Assembly: GCA_025991245.1 (NCBI GenBank)
Contig: BQMJ01000010.1
Coordinates: 186,001-250,000, forward strand
DNA: 64,000 nucleotides
Reading direction: 5' to 3'
DNA from: Galdieria partita
Lineage: Eukaryota; Rhodophyta; Bangiophyceae; Galdieriales; Galdieriaceae
The first letter of the stretch is position 1, and each line of letters starts with the position of its first letter. Below are positions 46,013-58,372 of this stretch, piece by piece. The translations under genes and the position numbers were made by a program. The notes below the pieces were generated by a model, which was given only the letters and a program-made list of their open reading frames with translations, searched no databases and was not told where the DNA came from.

Positions 46013-47422
46013 ATGACGAGTAATAATGATATGAAGCACGAACCACAAGAAACGTGGAGTAGCTTGGACGTGTCCAATTCCAAGTTGACTTCGAAAGTTG
46101 CCGAAGCCACTACTTCAAGGAATGGCGCGAATAGCAACAACTTGAACAACAACATAAGCCTTCCACAGCTCGTTGGAGTGAGTGATAGGGGGAAAAATGC
46201 GGAAACTGTGAGTTATTCTGCAACCAAAGTTATTGGTAGTGGTTCTTTTGGTGTGGTCTTTCAAGCAACGGTTGGAGAAACAGGGGAATATGTGGCTATC
46301 AAAAAGGTCTTTCAAGACAAAAGGTTTAAAAATAGAGAACTCCAAATTATGCGAATGATTGAACACCCAAATATTGTCGAACTGAAACATTGTTTCTATT
46401 CAACTGGTGAGAAGGTAAGGTTCCAATTTTCCAAGTCTGAACTATCTCTTAGCATCATTTGTTTAGCAAGAGGAAGTTTACCTCAATTTAGTTCTTGAAT
46501 ATATCCCAGAAACGGTCTACAAAGTTACAAGGCACTATAGTAAATTGAAGCAACCTGTTCCTCTTATATATATCAAGTTATATATGTATCAGCTCCTGCG
46601 AGCTCTTGCGTATATTCATTCACGAGGTATTTGTCATCGTGATATTAAGCCACAGAATCTACTTGTGGATCCACAGACGCAGGTATTATTAAGCGTTTTG
46701 ATATATTTGACAATCTATTGACGATATTATTGAAACCCTAGGTCCTAAAGTTGTGTGATTTTGGCAGTGCCAAAATATTGGTAGCGAACGAACCAAATAT
46801 TTCTTATATTTGTTCACGTTATTATCGAGCACCCGAGTTGATATTTGGAGCAACCGACTATACGACGGCTATTGATATCTGGTCGGCAGGTTGCGTGATG
46901 GGAGAAATGTTTCTGGGTCGTCCTTTGTTTCCAGGAGAGTCAGGAGTCGACCAGCTTGTAGAAATTATTAAAGTTTTAGGGACACCCTCACGACAAGAAA
47001 TCCGAGCCATGAATCAAAATTATACCGAGTTTCGATTTCCTCAGATAAAGGTAAGTTCCATCTGTAGGAGTTTCATTTTTGATCCTTATGTTATATAGCC
47101 CTGTCCATGGGAGCGTATTTTCAAAGCGCATTCTAATATTCCGACAGCAATTGATCTTATTTCTAAACTTTTGCAGTATCTACCGGAACAAAGAATCAAA
47201 CCAATGGAAGCACTTGCACATCCATTCTTTGATGAACTTCGTAAAAGTGATGCGACATTACCCAATGGAAGACCTTTGCCTCCACTTTTTAACTTTGATA
47301 AAGACGAGTTTCAACGAGCTGGAACTTTAAGTTCCCGAATTCTCCCTGAAGCCATTTTTATGGAACTTGAAGAAAGATATCGTACCAGGCAAGATTTGAA
47401 ACCTAATGGCTTTGCGGAATAA
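46013..47422 (+). CDS. GSK3: Glycogen synthase kinase 3 (shaggy-like)
   Basis: CMGC Ser/Thr kinase in signalling and metabolism. Exons 46013-46414, 46467-46682, 46742-47050 and 47099-47422 (introns 48-59 nt) give 416 residues. The kinase core starts near residue 65: glycine loop [13 protein letters not shown], catalytic Lys in [16 protein letters not shown], catalytic loop [19 protein letters not shown], and the activation loop [16 protein letters not shown] with the Tyr that is autophosphorylated in GSK3. The C-terminal segment HPFFDELR and [13 protein letters not shown] is also typical. The N-terminal 60 residues are Ser/Asn-rich. The start is the first ATG after the ABCA gene. It is convergent with GDT1, with 33 bp between stops. 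Confidence 0.95.
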
Positions 47423-47455
47423 CTGCTGGTCTCTTCTCAAAGACAAAGGAAAACT

Positions 47456-48421
47456 TTAAAAGAGGCTCAATGCAGTCAAAAATGCAAAAAGAAGAAATAA
47501 TGATCCATTAAGAAGGAGAAGGAACCTTTCGGATACGTATTGACTAATAGCGGAACCTCCCAACACTGCAATGACGGTTGCGAATAGATGACCCATCGTG
47601 GCTCCTACGAATTATAATCCATTGCTTCTGTTAGTCTCCAGTTCTGTTGGAATCATTGGCTTACCAAACATTACAGCAATAGGTGGTTGGGTTGCAGAGA
47701 GTGCTACAGTGGCAAGCATAGATTTATCTCCCCATTCTGCAGAGAAGATAATCACAAAGACCTGAAACATATGACGCAAAGCAGCACTACGAAAGTCGAG
47801 GATACCGTGTTGGAATTTTGAGGCCGATGCGTATTCATTCTGATACAAGTCATTTTGCCATTTGTTTGCCTTGGGTGATTGTTCACTGAATCTGAGAAAC
47901 GCACGTATATTATCTACTCCGAACCAAAAAAGCAATGCCGTTGCAATATAGTCGTCGATCGGAAGAGTATGCAACTGGTTGGGAAATAGGTGAAATAATT
48001 GCCCCAAAAGTACTGAAAGAATTGTCATAGCAACAAGCGCTACCAAAGTGCCAAGGAATACTATTCGTTTAGGATATTTCATGGCCAATAGAGCTGCAAG
48101 AAAGAAGGTTTTATCTCCAATTTCTGAAAACAAAATAAGAGAAAAACTTGAACCGGTCGCCGAATACATATGAGACAGGCCTGAAATTCCCAGAAGTGAT
48201 GCAAAACCATTTTGCAACATACTTGCTTGTAACACAAGACGCGGGTATTGCTTCTTGTAAAATTTAGCTTCAACCTTTGTTGGTCGACAAGTAAATATTC
48301 TTTTGCAATAACCATGGAAAACTTGGTAGTTGAAATATCGAGAGGAAGGCAAGACGAAAGACAAACGATTCTTCAAGCGAACATATTCACTGCAAAGATT
48401 TGACTTCATTGCTCTTTTCAC
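47456..48421 (-). CDS. GDT1/UPF0016 cation transporter, probably organellar
   Basis: Members move Mn2+ and Ca2+ across Golgi or plastid membranes; plastid forms supply Mn to photosystem II. Exons 48421-47665 and 47604-47456 (60-nt intron) give 301 residues. Both copies of the family motif E-x-G-D-K-(S/T) are present: LILFSEIGDKTFFLAALLAM and IIFSAEWGDKSMLATVAL, each at the start of a three-helix half. The second half continues with GATMGHLFATVIAVLGG after the splice junction. A basic leader of about 80 residues suggests plastid targeting, matching PAM71/CMT1-type proteins; Golgi location cannot be excluded. Met 48421 or 48409 may start it. Divergent from NTM1 with 54 bp between ATGs. Confidence 0.9.
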
Positions 48422-48475
48422 AACAAATCACAATAAGAGTTTTCGTATCTGAATGGGTATCATTCGTTTGTGGTC

Positions 48476-49349
48476 ATGCCAAGACGAAAGCAACGAAGCA
48501 TATCAAAAACAAGTAGCAACGCAAGTCCTAATGTCATTATGGGCTATGACACTACAGGGAAAAGTTATCAAAGTGTGAAAGAGGTTTGGTGTTCTGACGC
48601 TTCTAGAAAACAAGAAGAATGGTATTCTGTTGCTAAGAGTTACTGGCACAAACAAGATCCTTCCTTGGATGGTATGCTTGGAGGTTATTCGAACCTTTCT
48701 GATATCGATATTCATGCGAGTTGGAATTTTTTACAAAGCCTTCAACTACCATCGAGAACTATTGCATTGGGTTAGTTAGTCTCAACTGAAGTTTTCTCGT
48801 CTGATTTTTGAGTAGATGTTGGAAGTGGTATCGGACGGGTAGCCACTGAACTTTTGACGAAAATTTTTGAACAAGTGGATCTGTTGGAACCGAATATAGA
48901 ATTCGTGGGTCTTGCAAAACAGAAGATAAGTGAGTCTCAACTAGGTCGTATATTCTGCTGTTCCATGCAAGAGTTTGTTCCGGAAGTTGATAGAAAATAT
49001 GACTTGATATGGATACAATGGTGTATTATTTATTTAACTGACGACGACCTTGTGGAATTTTTAAGGCGTTGTAAAGGTTGTTTAAATACGAACGGATTGG
49101 TAAGTCTTCTTGCTGCTGAAGACCTGTTTGGAAGTGTTTATTTTCTTTTAGATTTGCATAAAAGATAATGTGAGCAGAAAGCACTTTGTCGTCGACACGA
49201 ATGATGCAAGTATCACAAGGACCAAAGAGCAGTATGAAGAGTTGTTTAGGCAAGCTGGGCTTCATATTTTATGTTGCCAAGTACAAGAAAAATTTCCGCG
49301 AGAGTTATTTCCAGTTTTTATGTATGCGTTGGAGCTCAATTCTCGTTAA
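48476..49349 (+). CDS. NTMT1: Alpha-N-terminal protein methyltransferase (NTM1/METTL11A type)
   Basis: Methylates the alpha-amino group of proteins that begin with X-Pro-Lys after Met removal. Exons 48476-48770, 48816-49099 and 49152-49349 (introns 45 and 52 nt) give 258 residues. Family blocks: YWHKQDPSLDGMLGGYSNLS, IDIHASWNFLQSL, the SAM site LDVGSGIGRVATELL (spanning intron 1), IFCCSMQEFVPE, YDLIWIQWCIIYLTDDDL, EFLRRCKGCLNTNG and ICIKDNV. This matches NTM1 closely. The likely partners are ribosomal and chromatin proteins, inferred from other eukaryotes. The 3' end nearly touches the end of the next, convergent gene (17 bp). Confidence 0.93.
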
Positions 49350-49366
49350 AGAATGCCAAAATTTAA

Positions 49367-50239
49367 CTACAAATATCGAACTGGATCTGGGATGTATTCT
49401 TCTGTTGAGCTTTGATATTCATACATTGTACGATTATTTACACCTTGACTCTGTCTCGACCAAAATAAGAAATCAGACCTTTTTATCTGTGGCAAATCTT
49501 GATAGGTTGATATTGAAGGATCGTAGCTATGACTCATATTGCCTTGTATCATCCCAGCTATCCTTGGAGGATTCCTTATACTGTTCAATGTCCATTCGTA
49601 GTTATGGTTATTGATAGAATGTGGCTGATTCCATGAAACTTGATTCATCATTATTTGTTCGTTGTTGTTTTGTCCAGTTTTGAGTAATGCTTGTTTCAAG
49701 CGTTTAGCTTCAGCTACAGCCATAAAGATACTTGTAATCATAATTATATTGACCAAAAAGATAATAATACTCATAGTTAGCAGAAAACATCCCCAGAAGC
49801 CTACGAGTTTGTATCCGTTTCCTGCAACATCTTCAACCAATAAAACTATATAAATTGCCAATTCAATGCTATTTGCCAAGAATAGAACAAATGGAGCCAA
49901 TAGATAAAATCGTATTTTCCATTTGATTATCTCTATACGGTACATTTCCTGTTGTCTTACAGTGAGGTCGACTGCTCTCAAAATAAGGATACAACAGAAA
50001 CCCAAGACAGAGAGACTCAAATAACAATAGAACAGAATATGTACAATATCTCTTTCTTTTGAAAGATTAGAGAGTATAAGTATTCCATCACCGTCTTCTA
50101 TTATGCTATTTATAATAACTGTGCATAGGAATGGTCCCATATGAGCACCAGTCCATAGTATTCCTAATAACCAAACACTTTGTAGTTCTTTTCCCACTGA
50201 ATTCTCTTCGTTTTCTTTCTTTAGCATGAATGAAACCAT
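49367..50239 (-). CDS. Polytopic membrane protein, unknown
   Basis: Single exon, 290 residues, with about five hydrophobic helices in residues 20-175 (for example SVWLLGILWTGAHMGPFL, IVHILFYCYLSLSVLGFC, IRFYLLAPFVLFLANSI, LVGFWGCFLLTMSIIIFL). The C-terminal third is polar, rich in Asn, Gln, Ser and Tyr, and looks like a disordered cytoplasmic tail. The layout (helical bundle then long tail) recalls small receptor-like or tetraspan proteins, but Cys signatures of those families are absent. No family recognised. Between 50240 and 50477 there is presumed promoter sequence with nothing recognisable. Confidence 0.6.
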   Translation of the reverse strand: MVSFMLKKENEENSVGKELQSVWLLGILWTGAHMGPFLCTVIINSIIEDGDGILILSNLSKERDIVHILFYCYLSLSVLGFCCILILRAVDLTVRQQEMYRIEIIKWKIRFYLLAPFVLFLANSIELAIYIVLLVEDVAGNGYKLVGFWGCFLLTMSIIIFLVNIIMITSIFMAVAEAKRLKQALLKTGQNNNEQIMMNQVSWNQPHSINNHNYEWTLNSIRNPPRIAGMIQGNMSHSYDPSISTYQDLPQIKRSDFLFWSRQSQGVNNRTMYEYQSSTEEYIPDPVRYL

Positions 50240-50477
50240 TTCAACTATATAAATGCATCAAGCACTGAAAATAAAGTTTCACACGTGTCGAACTTTAGAA
50301 AGGACAGAAATGAAATCGTGTCTAAAGCAGAAGCGAACATTCCAAAGCGAATTCTTTTTGGGGCAAACAGACAAGTTGTCAGTGAGATCTATCAACATTA
50401 TGGCTATGATACCGTTTCCTTAGAGTATTATGTTGAACGTCAAAAATGATTTTTTTATATCCTGCTTAAAATAACCT

Positions 50478-51002
50478 CTACATAGAAAGACAGCTAGTTA
50501 TTTTGGCTGCAAGAATAAAGTCATTTATAGTTAAGTTATTCACTGCAAAGGTTTGAATAACTACTTCCAAATACTTGAATCTTGTCAAGTGAATTTCCGG
50601 ATGATGGTTTTCTTTCTATTGTAGAATTTCAGACAATCTGAGGAACAAGATTGCAGTGAAAAGGTTAGACATACTTGAGCAACGTTTCGAATGTTACAAA
50701 TCATTTCCACACCTACAAACAAAGTATTAGGGTGAAATAAAACTAAACACACACACACTTACAGTGGTTGAAGTCTTTTCCAGTGAACGTTCTCCGTATT
50801 CTAGGACTGTCTTGTATACTTGTATCCAACTGCCACCCAGGAAGCTACTCAAAAAATTGGCTCTTCAACGTTACTAAAATAAGAATGGAAAATATTTCAC
50901 CTGTGTCAGATATTCTTCTATTTTATTCATAGCTAAAACTTCTGTCTTGGATTGACAAGGTTGACATTGAAGGCCTTGAAGACTTGTGTGTGACAAATCC
51001 AT
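50478..51002 (-). CDS. PCBD: Pterin-4a-carbinolamine dehydratase (PCD/DCoH)
   Basis: Dehydrates 4a-hydroxy-tetrahydropterin, recycling the cofactor of aromatic amino-acid hydroxylases; in algae and plants PCD proteins also occur in plastids or mitochondria linked to pterin or Moco metabolism. Four small exons, 51002-50901, 50844-50763, 50712-50675 and 50615-50478 (introns 56, 50 and 59 nt), give 119 residues. The family reads through every junction: LQGLQCQPCQSKTEVL, LPGWQL, RIRRTFTGKDFNH, NVAQKENHHPEIHL (the catalytic His pair and acid) and KYLEVVIQTFAVNNLTIND. No exon exceeds 138 nt, so the gene has no long open frame. Its ATG is 11 bp from the divergent next gene. Confidence 0.88.
50743..50759. 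repeat. (AC)n microsatellite in an intron
   Basis: A short run of AC dinucleotides just downstream of the donor of PCD intron 2 (read as GTAAGTGTGTGTGTG on the coding strand). Confidence 0.8.
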
Positions 51003-51013
51003 AGCCAATTTAT
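51003..51013. promoter_or_regulatory. Shared start region of PCD and the next gene
   Basis: 11 bp lie between the two divergent ATGs if the plus-strand gene starts at 51014 (32 bp if it starts at its second Met, 51035). No recognisable element. Confidence 0.35.
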
Positions 51014-51445
51014 ATGTTGCTAAGATTCGTGCCTATGGTAACGACTCGAAACGCAAAACGTGCTTCTTCAATTACTTGTTCAAAGGAAGTTGAGAACTTG
51101 GAACCAAATACAAACAAAGACAATTCAATTATTTTTCAACATTCAAAGAAGAATGTTGTCAAAGAGTCCTTGAAGCGACAAAAGCAAACGGCAAGAACTC
51201 CTTTGCGAGAAAATGTTTCTCAAGAAGGACAAAGTGATAAGGCAAAAGAGAGCCGTACAAGACAGAACGAAGAAGGAAAAGTCATGAAAGGTGGAGAGTT
51301 TCTTGAAAAGCATCCAGATGATGTTGTTCCGTTACTGGAGCCTCATTCTTTACCCATTTGGGATCCTATAGACAACTGGTTTGACGAAACAAAAACTTCC
51401 AACGTGAAGAAGACTTTTTCTAGAAAACACAGCTTGTTGCGATAA
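51014..51445 (+). CDS. Small basic, Ser/Lys-rich protein, unknown
   Basis: Single exon, 143 residues (136 from the second Met, VTTRNAKRASS). It is polar and highly charged, with patches RQKQTARTPLRE and a better ordered C-terminal end (PLLEPHSLPIWDPIDNWFDE). The N-terminal KR-rich part and TPxR/TPLR sites resemble cyclin-dependent-kinase targets and nuclear regulators, but that is only resemblance. No family recognised. Divergent from PCD, convergent with the next small gene. Confidence 0.5.
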   Translation: MLLRFVPMVTTRNAKRASSITCSKEVENLEPNTNKDNSIIFQHSKKNVVKESLKRQKQTARTPLRENVSQEGQSDKAKESRTRQNEEGKVMKGGEFLEKHPDDVVPLLEPHSLPIWDPIDNWFDETKTSNVKKTFSRKHSLLR

Positions 51446-51669
51446 TGTAATTAGGTTTCTTATGAAAGTGAAAAGACTACCACAAAGGAAGAGTTCTTCC
51501 AAAAAAGTTTTTACTACACGAAAGCACGGCAATATAAATAAAATAAAATTTCATAATTGACTCTAGAGCAAGAAGCTTCTCTAAACAGCTCCTCCTTTTA
51601 AGAGTTCCCCAAGAAAAACGTTGGGGCTCGTTTTGCCGTGCCAAAAGATCTGTACAGGTAATAACGCTA

Positions 51670-51936
51670 TTACATCTGCTCCATGTCTTCAATAGTTCGC
51701 TCTGCGGGGGTCTTCAGACGCTGCCTATGTCTTTCACAAAGTTGTCTGTAGTTTTCTTGAAAGGCGTCAGATTTCCACCAGTTTCGAGGCTTCAGAGAAG
51801 AACTCCACATGAAACGCACCAATTCACTTTGCTCGTAACGCTTATAAATTCTGTCCCTGGCTTCTTGATCTGCCTCTTCTTGAGTTGGAGCTCGAGCTTT
51901 TTCTATTAATTTACTAATCAAGTCGAATAAAACCAT
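51670..51936 (-). CDS. Small conserved-looking protein, unknown
   Basis: Single exon, 88 residues, predicted almost wholly helical, with many charged residues and an aromatic cluster (VRFMWSSSLKPRNWWKS). The N-terminus (VLFDLISKLIEKA) is amphipathic, and could be a mitochondrial presequence or membrane anchor. Composition and a compact single domain suggest a small subunit of a larger complex; identity unknown. The codon pattern looks coding, and the frame sits alone between two 3' and 5' flanks. Confidence 0.45.
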   Translation of the reverse strand: MVLFDLISKLIEKARAPTQEEADQEARDRIYKRYEQSELVRFMWSSSLKPRNWWKSDAFQENYRQLCERHRQRLKTPAERTIEDMEQM

Positions 51937-52274
51937 GCTTGGGGTTTCTCAAGCCTTTGGGAGCAACGCTTAAAGGACAAGGCACGGATTGATCGTTTCA
52001 AATGATCTCACCGAAAACGCGACATGATGGAACAAGGCCTTGGATGATGTCAATCCTGACTCTGCTCCAGTCAAGGAGAGTGGATGTTTATTATGTGATT
52101 GATGATATGCAGTTTAATGTAGTCTGAACTTGGTACAGTTATAAACAGCCGATGGAATGCTTCCATGAGAATTGCCAACTTTATTCTCTTGCAAATTCTT
52201 AAGTGAATACCAATTTTATCCAATTTTGCGTCGTCGGGGCCAAGTGGAGATTGTTGACGAGTCATTTATCCTTC
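51937..52274. other. Divergent intergenic region upstream of RPL4
   Basis: 338 bp between the start of the 88-residue gene and RPL4. It is the widest clear divergent spacer in this part of the window. The RPL4 frame extends upstream without a stop to 52203, and a short antisense frame exists, but neither looks coding. No promoter motif recognised. Confidence 0.5.
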
Positions 52275-53411
52275 ATGGTTAGCGTTGCTGTTGCACGACC
52301 ACTGGTTTCCGTTTTTTCTGTTGAGGGTGAAGGAACAGAAGGTGAAGTAGCCCTACCTACAGTATTTACAGCGCCTATTCGTTCAGATGTGGTTCGTTCA
52401 GTACATACAAGAATGGCTCTCAACAAGAGACAGCCTTACGCCGTAAGTTCCAAAGCTGGTATGCAGTCTTCCGCAGAATCTTGGGGCACTGGTCGTGCGG
52501 TAGCACGTATTCCAAGAGTACCTGGTGGAGGAACGCATAGAGCTGGTCAAGGAGCTTTTGGAAACATGTGTCGAGGCGGTCGTCGTTTTGCTCCCACAAA
52601 GATCTGGAGAAGGTGGCATCGAAAGATCACAAAGAACGAGAAGAGATATGCAGTTGCTTCTGCTTTGGCTGCCAGTGCTTTAACTTCTTTGGTGCTTGCT
52701 AGAGGACATCGCATCGAACGAGTATCAGAAGTGCCTCTTGTTATTGGGGATCAAGCACAAACCTTGAAAAAGACAAAGTCAGCTGTGGCTCTATTGGAGA
52801 AGATTGGAGCATATGAAGACGTAGTCAAAGTAAAGGAGAGTAAAAAATTGAGAGCAGGTAAAGGGAAGTTGAGAAATCGAAGATACACTCAACGCAGGGG
52901 TCCTCTGATTATCTATGAGAAAGACGAAGGAATAGTAAAAGCGTTCAGAAATCTACCTGGAGTGGAACTTTGTCGCGTGGACTCGCTTAACTTATTACAG
53001 TTGGCTCCTGGTGGCCACTTAGGTAGATTCTGTATTTGGACAAAGTCGGCTTTTCAGAAACTTGATGAAATATTTGGAACCTTTACGCAGCCTTCACAAC
53101 AAAAGAAAGACTATACACTTCCAAAGTCAATTTTGACGAATTGTGATATTGGTCGTATTATCAATTCAGATGAAGTTCAATCTGTACTGCGTCCCAAAGT
53201 CGTGAGAAAACGAATTTCAATAAGAAAGAAGAATCCACTGAAGAATAAGAATGAAATGTTCAAACTCAATCCTTACAGCAGAGTTCTCTTGAAGGAGGCA
53301 CGTGAAGCAACGAGTAAACCATCTCAGAAGAAACAAAAAAGACTGATGCGAAGGAAGAATAAGGAAGTAAAGAAAATAGGCCGAGAATACTACAAGAGCA
53401 TTGTTGCATAA
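52275..53411 (+). CDS. RPL4: 60S ribosomal protein L4 (uL4)
   Basis: Large-subunit protein lining the nascent-chain tunnel. Single exon, 378 residues from the Met at 52275. Typical blocks: [20 protein letters not shown], the long tunnel loop [20 protein letters not shown] and [19 protein letters not shown], then [35 protein letters not shown] (as [13 protein letters not shown]) and [20 protein letters not shown], with the basic eukaryotic C-terminal extension. An in-frame frame extension to 52203 lacks family similarity, so the internal Met was chosen. No intron, unlike most neighbours. Confidence 0.96.
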   Translation: MVSVAVARPLVSVFSVEGEGTEGEVALPTVFTAPIRSDVVRSVHTRMALNKRQPYAVSSKAGMQSSAESWGTGRAVARIPRVPGGGTHRAGQGAFGNMCRGGRRFAPTKIWRRWHRKITKNEKRYAVASALAASALTSLVLARGHRIERVSEVPLVIGDQAQTLKKTKSAVALLEKIGAYEDVVKVKESKKLRAGKGKLRNRRYTQRRGPLIIYEKDEGIVKAFRNLPGVELCRVDSLNLLQLAPGGHLGRFCIWTKSAFQKLDEIFGTFTQPSQQKKDYTLPKSILTNCDIGRIINSDEVQSVLRPKVVRKRISIRKKNPLKNKNEMFKLNPYSRVLLKEAREATSKPSQKKQKRLMRRKNKEVKKIGREYYKSIVA

Positions 53412-53455
53412 TTCAAATAAAAAGTTGAATTTCTTCTTTTAGCTTTCAGGCACAA

Positions 53456-54421
53456 ATGCTACACTCAGTCGTTGGTCGACTGAAGAGTCATTGTACAAAT
53501 CTACCTTTACAAATATATACCTTTGCAAGGTGGAAAAGACCTCTTTGTACTGTTGCTGTTGAGAAATCAAACAAAGAAGTTTATCTTGAACAACTTAACG
53601 GTGAATACAAAGGAATAGTAGTGGTGAACCTAAATAGGCCATCGAAGAAGAATGCTTTAGGAAAAGTTTTATTGTCTGATTTAAATGACGCCATATCTCA
53701 GTTAGAATACTCGTCTCCGAAAGCTGTACAAGTTGCGTTGGTTCGTTCCTGTGTTGACAATGTTTTCTGTGCGGGTGCGGATTTGAAAGAGAGAGCCCAA
53801 ATGAGCGATGAAGAAACGCTGCCTTTTGTACGATATCTTCGGTCAACGTTTACTCGTTTAGAAGCTGTTCCTATGCCAACCATTGCTGTAGTCGATGGGT
53901 TTGCACTGGGTGGTGGTACGGAGTTGGCACTTGCTTGTGATTTACGAGTAGCAGGTAAACAAGCAGTACTGGGACTACCTGAGACGACTCTAGCCATCTT
54001 ACCTGGAGCAGGGGGAACTCAACGACTTCCTAGACTAGTAGGTATTGGGAAAGCAAAGGAACTTGTATACACAGGTGCCAGATTAAACGCAGAAGAAGCA
54101 AGGAAAATTGGACTTGTGGAAAGAATTGCGCAAGGCGAAGAAACTGCGTTCTCCTGTGCTTTAAGTCTAGCTAAGGATATGCTTAAGACGGGACCTGTTG
54201 CTCTTCGACTTGCCAAGCAAGCTATTCGAAACGGAAGCCAGGTAAGTCTGAGAACCCCAAAGAACTGGATTTTGATAAGAAGGAACCTTTTATAGGTTGA
54301 CATTTTGAGAGGTCTTGAGTTTGAAGATGCTAGTTATGCTAGAGTCATACCGACCAAAGATCGTAGAGAAGCCCTTAGTGCATTTGCGGAGAAGCGTAAA
54401 CCGCAATTTAGAGGCGAGTAA
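53456..54421 (+). CDS. AUH: Enoyl-CoA hydratase/isomerase, methylglutaconyl-CoA hydratase (AUH)-like, mitochondrial
   Basis: Crotonase-fold enzyme; AUH hydrates 3-methylglutaconyl-CoA in leucine degradation and can bind AU-rich RNA. Exons 53456-54241 and 54296-54421 (54-nt intron) give 303 residues. About 35 basic, Ser-rich residues form a likely mitochondrial presequence. Crotonase signatures: [31 protein letters not shown] (oxyanion hole), [20 protein letters not shown] (second oxyanion site) and [20 protein letters not shown] (catalytic Glu region). The AUH-like RNA-binding-type basic segment is moderate. It could instead be a related short-chain enoyl-CoA hydratase; AUH is favoured by the ERAQMS and PETTLAI blocks. 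Confidence 0.85.
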
Positions 54422-54492
54422 ATTATAATTATTACCGTTGCTTGACAATAAACTATTCTTATTGGTTACTGGTTCTTTCTGTTTGCCTTATT

Positions 54493-56108
54493 ATGTATTG
54501 TGCAAGTGAGTGACTTTTTTTTTACGTTTTTTTGTTTCTCAATCGTTTCATTTAGTCTCCGGAGTTGTTCCCGATGAACCGGTGGTGTCCAAGAAGAGTG
54601 GGCACTTATTTGAGAAACGACTGATATTGAAACATATTCAAACTACAGGAAAGTGTCCTGTAACTGATGAAGACTTGACGGAACAAGATTTAATAGCTGT
54701 GCAAGAGAATGTTATTGTTCGACCAAGGACCTCTAGTGCAACCAGTATACCGAGTTTGCTTTCGTTGTTTCAGAGTGAATGGGACTCTGTGGTGTCAGAA
54801 ATGTACCAATTGAAAAAGCAGTTACACGATACTAAACAACAATTGGCACAAGCACTTTACGAGAATGATGCAGCAAAGCGGGTTATTGCCCGGCTATTGA
54901 AAGAAAGAGATGAAGCTTTGGAACTAGCAAAACAGGGAACTACAAACACAGGAACAACTACCAACGGAGCAATGAATAGGGAAACAGCTGAAGACGTTAA
55001 CAATACCGTCCATAATGAAGAGGACTTTAATATGGAAGTAGAAGACAATACGGGAGTTGTTCTTCTTCCTCCTCTAGTTTTGGAACAGATCGACAAAACC
55101 TCACAAGAGCTTATTTCTTATCGGAAGAATAGAAAAGTGTCAGCATCTGGGATCTCCAAGGAAAGAATGGAATCTTATAGAGAAGAGAAGAACCTAAAGG
55201 TGCATACTGGAAAAGAAAAGGAAATTGTAGCACTATCTCAGTCTCCAAAAGATTCCTCCTTGCTGTTTAGTGCTGGAAAAGACAAAACGGTTAAATTGTT
55301 CACATTGGAGACTGAAAAGACACTTATCAGTGTTTCTGCGCATAAGGCTCCGTTGACCGATCTTGTTGTTCATCCCAATGAGAATATCTTTATAACTAGT
55401 AGTATAGATAATACAGCAGTAGTTTGGCATTGGGGAAATGGTGATAAGTCCAAACCAAAAGCTTCCAATACTGTGAATATTCATGAGGGTGCAGTTACGC
55501 AACTTTCTCTTCATCCTTGTTTGTCTTATTTTGTAACTGCTTCTGAAGATTGTACCTGGGCGTTTCATGATCTGGAAAGTGGAGACTGTTTGAGTCGAGC
55601 AACCAAAGGATCAACTGGGATTGCCTCTATTGGAATTCATCCAGATGGTCTTATTCTAGGAACGGGTTTCAGTAATGGAGAATTGAACATTTGGGATATA
55701 AGAGAAATGAAGGTAGCGCTAAGTATTCGTGAAAGCTCTTCAGTTGACGATACTGCTAAAATAAGTTCATTGAGTTTTTCGGAAAACGGTTACCATATGG
55801 CGTCGATGAACCATACTCTCGTTGAGTTGTGGGATCTTCGTAAACCAGGTACTGCTATAAGAAATTGGAATGTTGTTGAAGGCCGAAAGTGTTGTTTTGA
55901 TTCTTCGGGTGTTTATCTTGGCGTGCTTTGCGCGAATGAAGTAAAGATTATGGAAACCAAAAAAGGATTAGAGGGCCTGAATATTGTTTCGAGTCGTGAT
56001 CTCTCCTCAAATGATAGTTTGACAACAATATTATTAGCAAAAGATATGGAACGCATCATTCTTGGAGATGTGAAAGGTTGTATTCATGTATTGAGTATTT
56101 CTGAATAA
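54493..56108 (+). CDS. PRP19: PRP19 U-box/WD40 splicing E3 ligase
   Basis: Core of the NineTeen complex, needed for spliceosome activation and for DNA-damage responses. The first coding exon is only 13 nt (54493-54505), joined across a 50-nt intron to 54556-56108; 521 residues. The junction rebuilds the U-box start MYCAISGVVPDEPVVS, followed by SGHLFEKRLILKHI and CPVTDEDL. A coiled-coil tetramerisation helix follows (VVSEMYQLKKQLHDTKQQL), then seven WD40 blades from about residue 230 (for example TGKEKEIVALSQSP, AHKAPLTDLVVHPNENIF, LSLHPCLSYFVTASED, NGELNIWDIREMK). Without the 13-nt exon the U-box would lack its start. Confidence 0.95.
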
Positions 56109-56197
56109 TTCAGAATGTGGTGAAATGTATTCATCAAGTTATGCAACTATTCGACAAAACAGAATTGTTTTACTTCTATATTAGGATACGGCCACTC

Positions 56198-58132
<1,935 letters not shown>

Positions 58133-58372
58133 TCACAAAGAATTCGATGGTTTTCCGTGGATTAGAATATATAGAACATTCTAGGCTTTTTCCATTCAAT
58201 GTGACGTAATAAACATATCTTATATGACATTTCTTTTCATATTAGCCTGTCATTGAATAATCAATGATTTGTTAGTATGCTGTAAATAAAGAATAAATGG
58301 TTCGAAAAGCTGTCAAACGTTACAAGACGGGAAATTTCGTACAAACATTTTTTGGCTTTTTGGTTCAAAAAA

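Noticed and set aside
52071-52265. Minus-strand 64-residue frame upstream of RPL4
   Set aside because: No family resemblance and no sensible context; it lies in the divergent promoter region.
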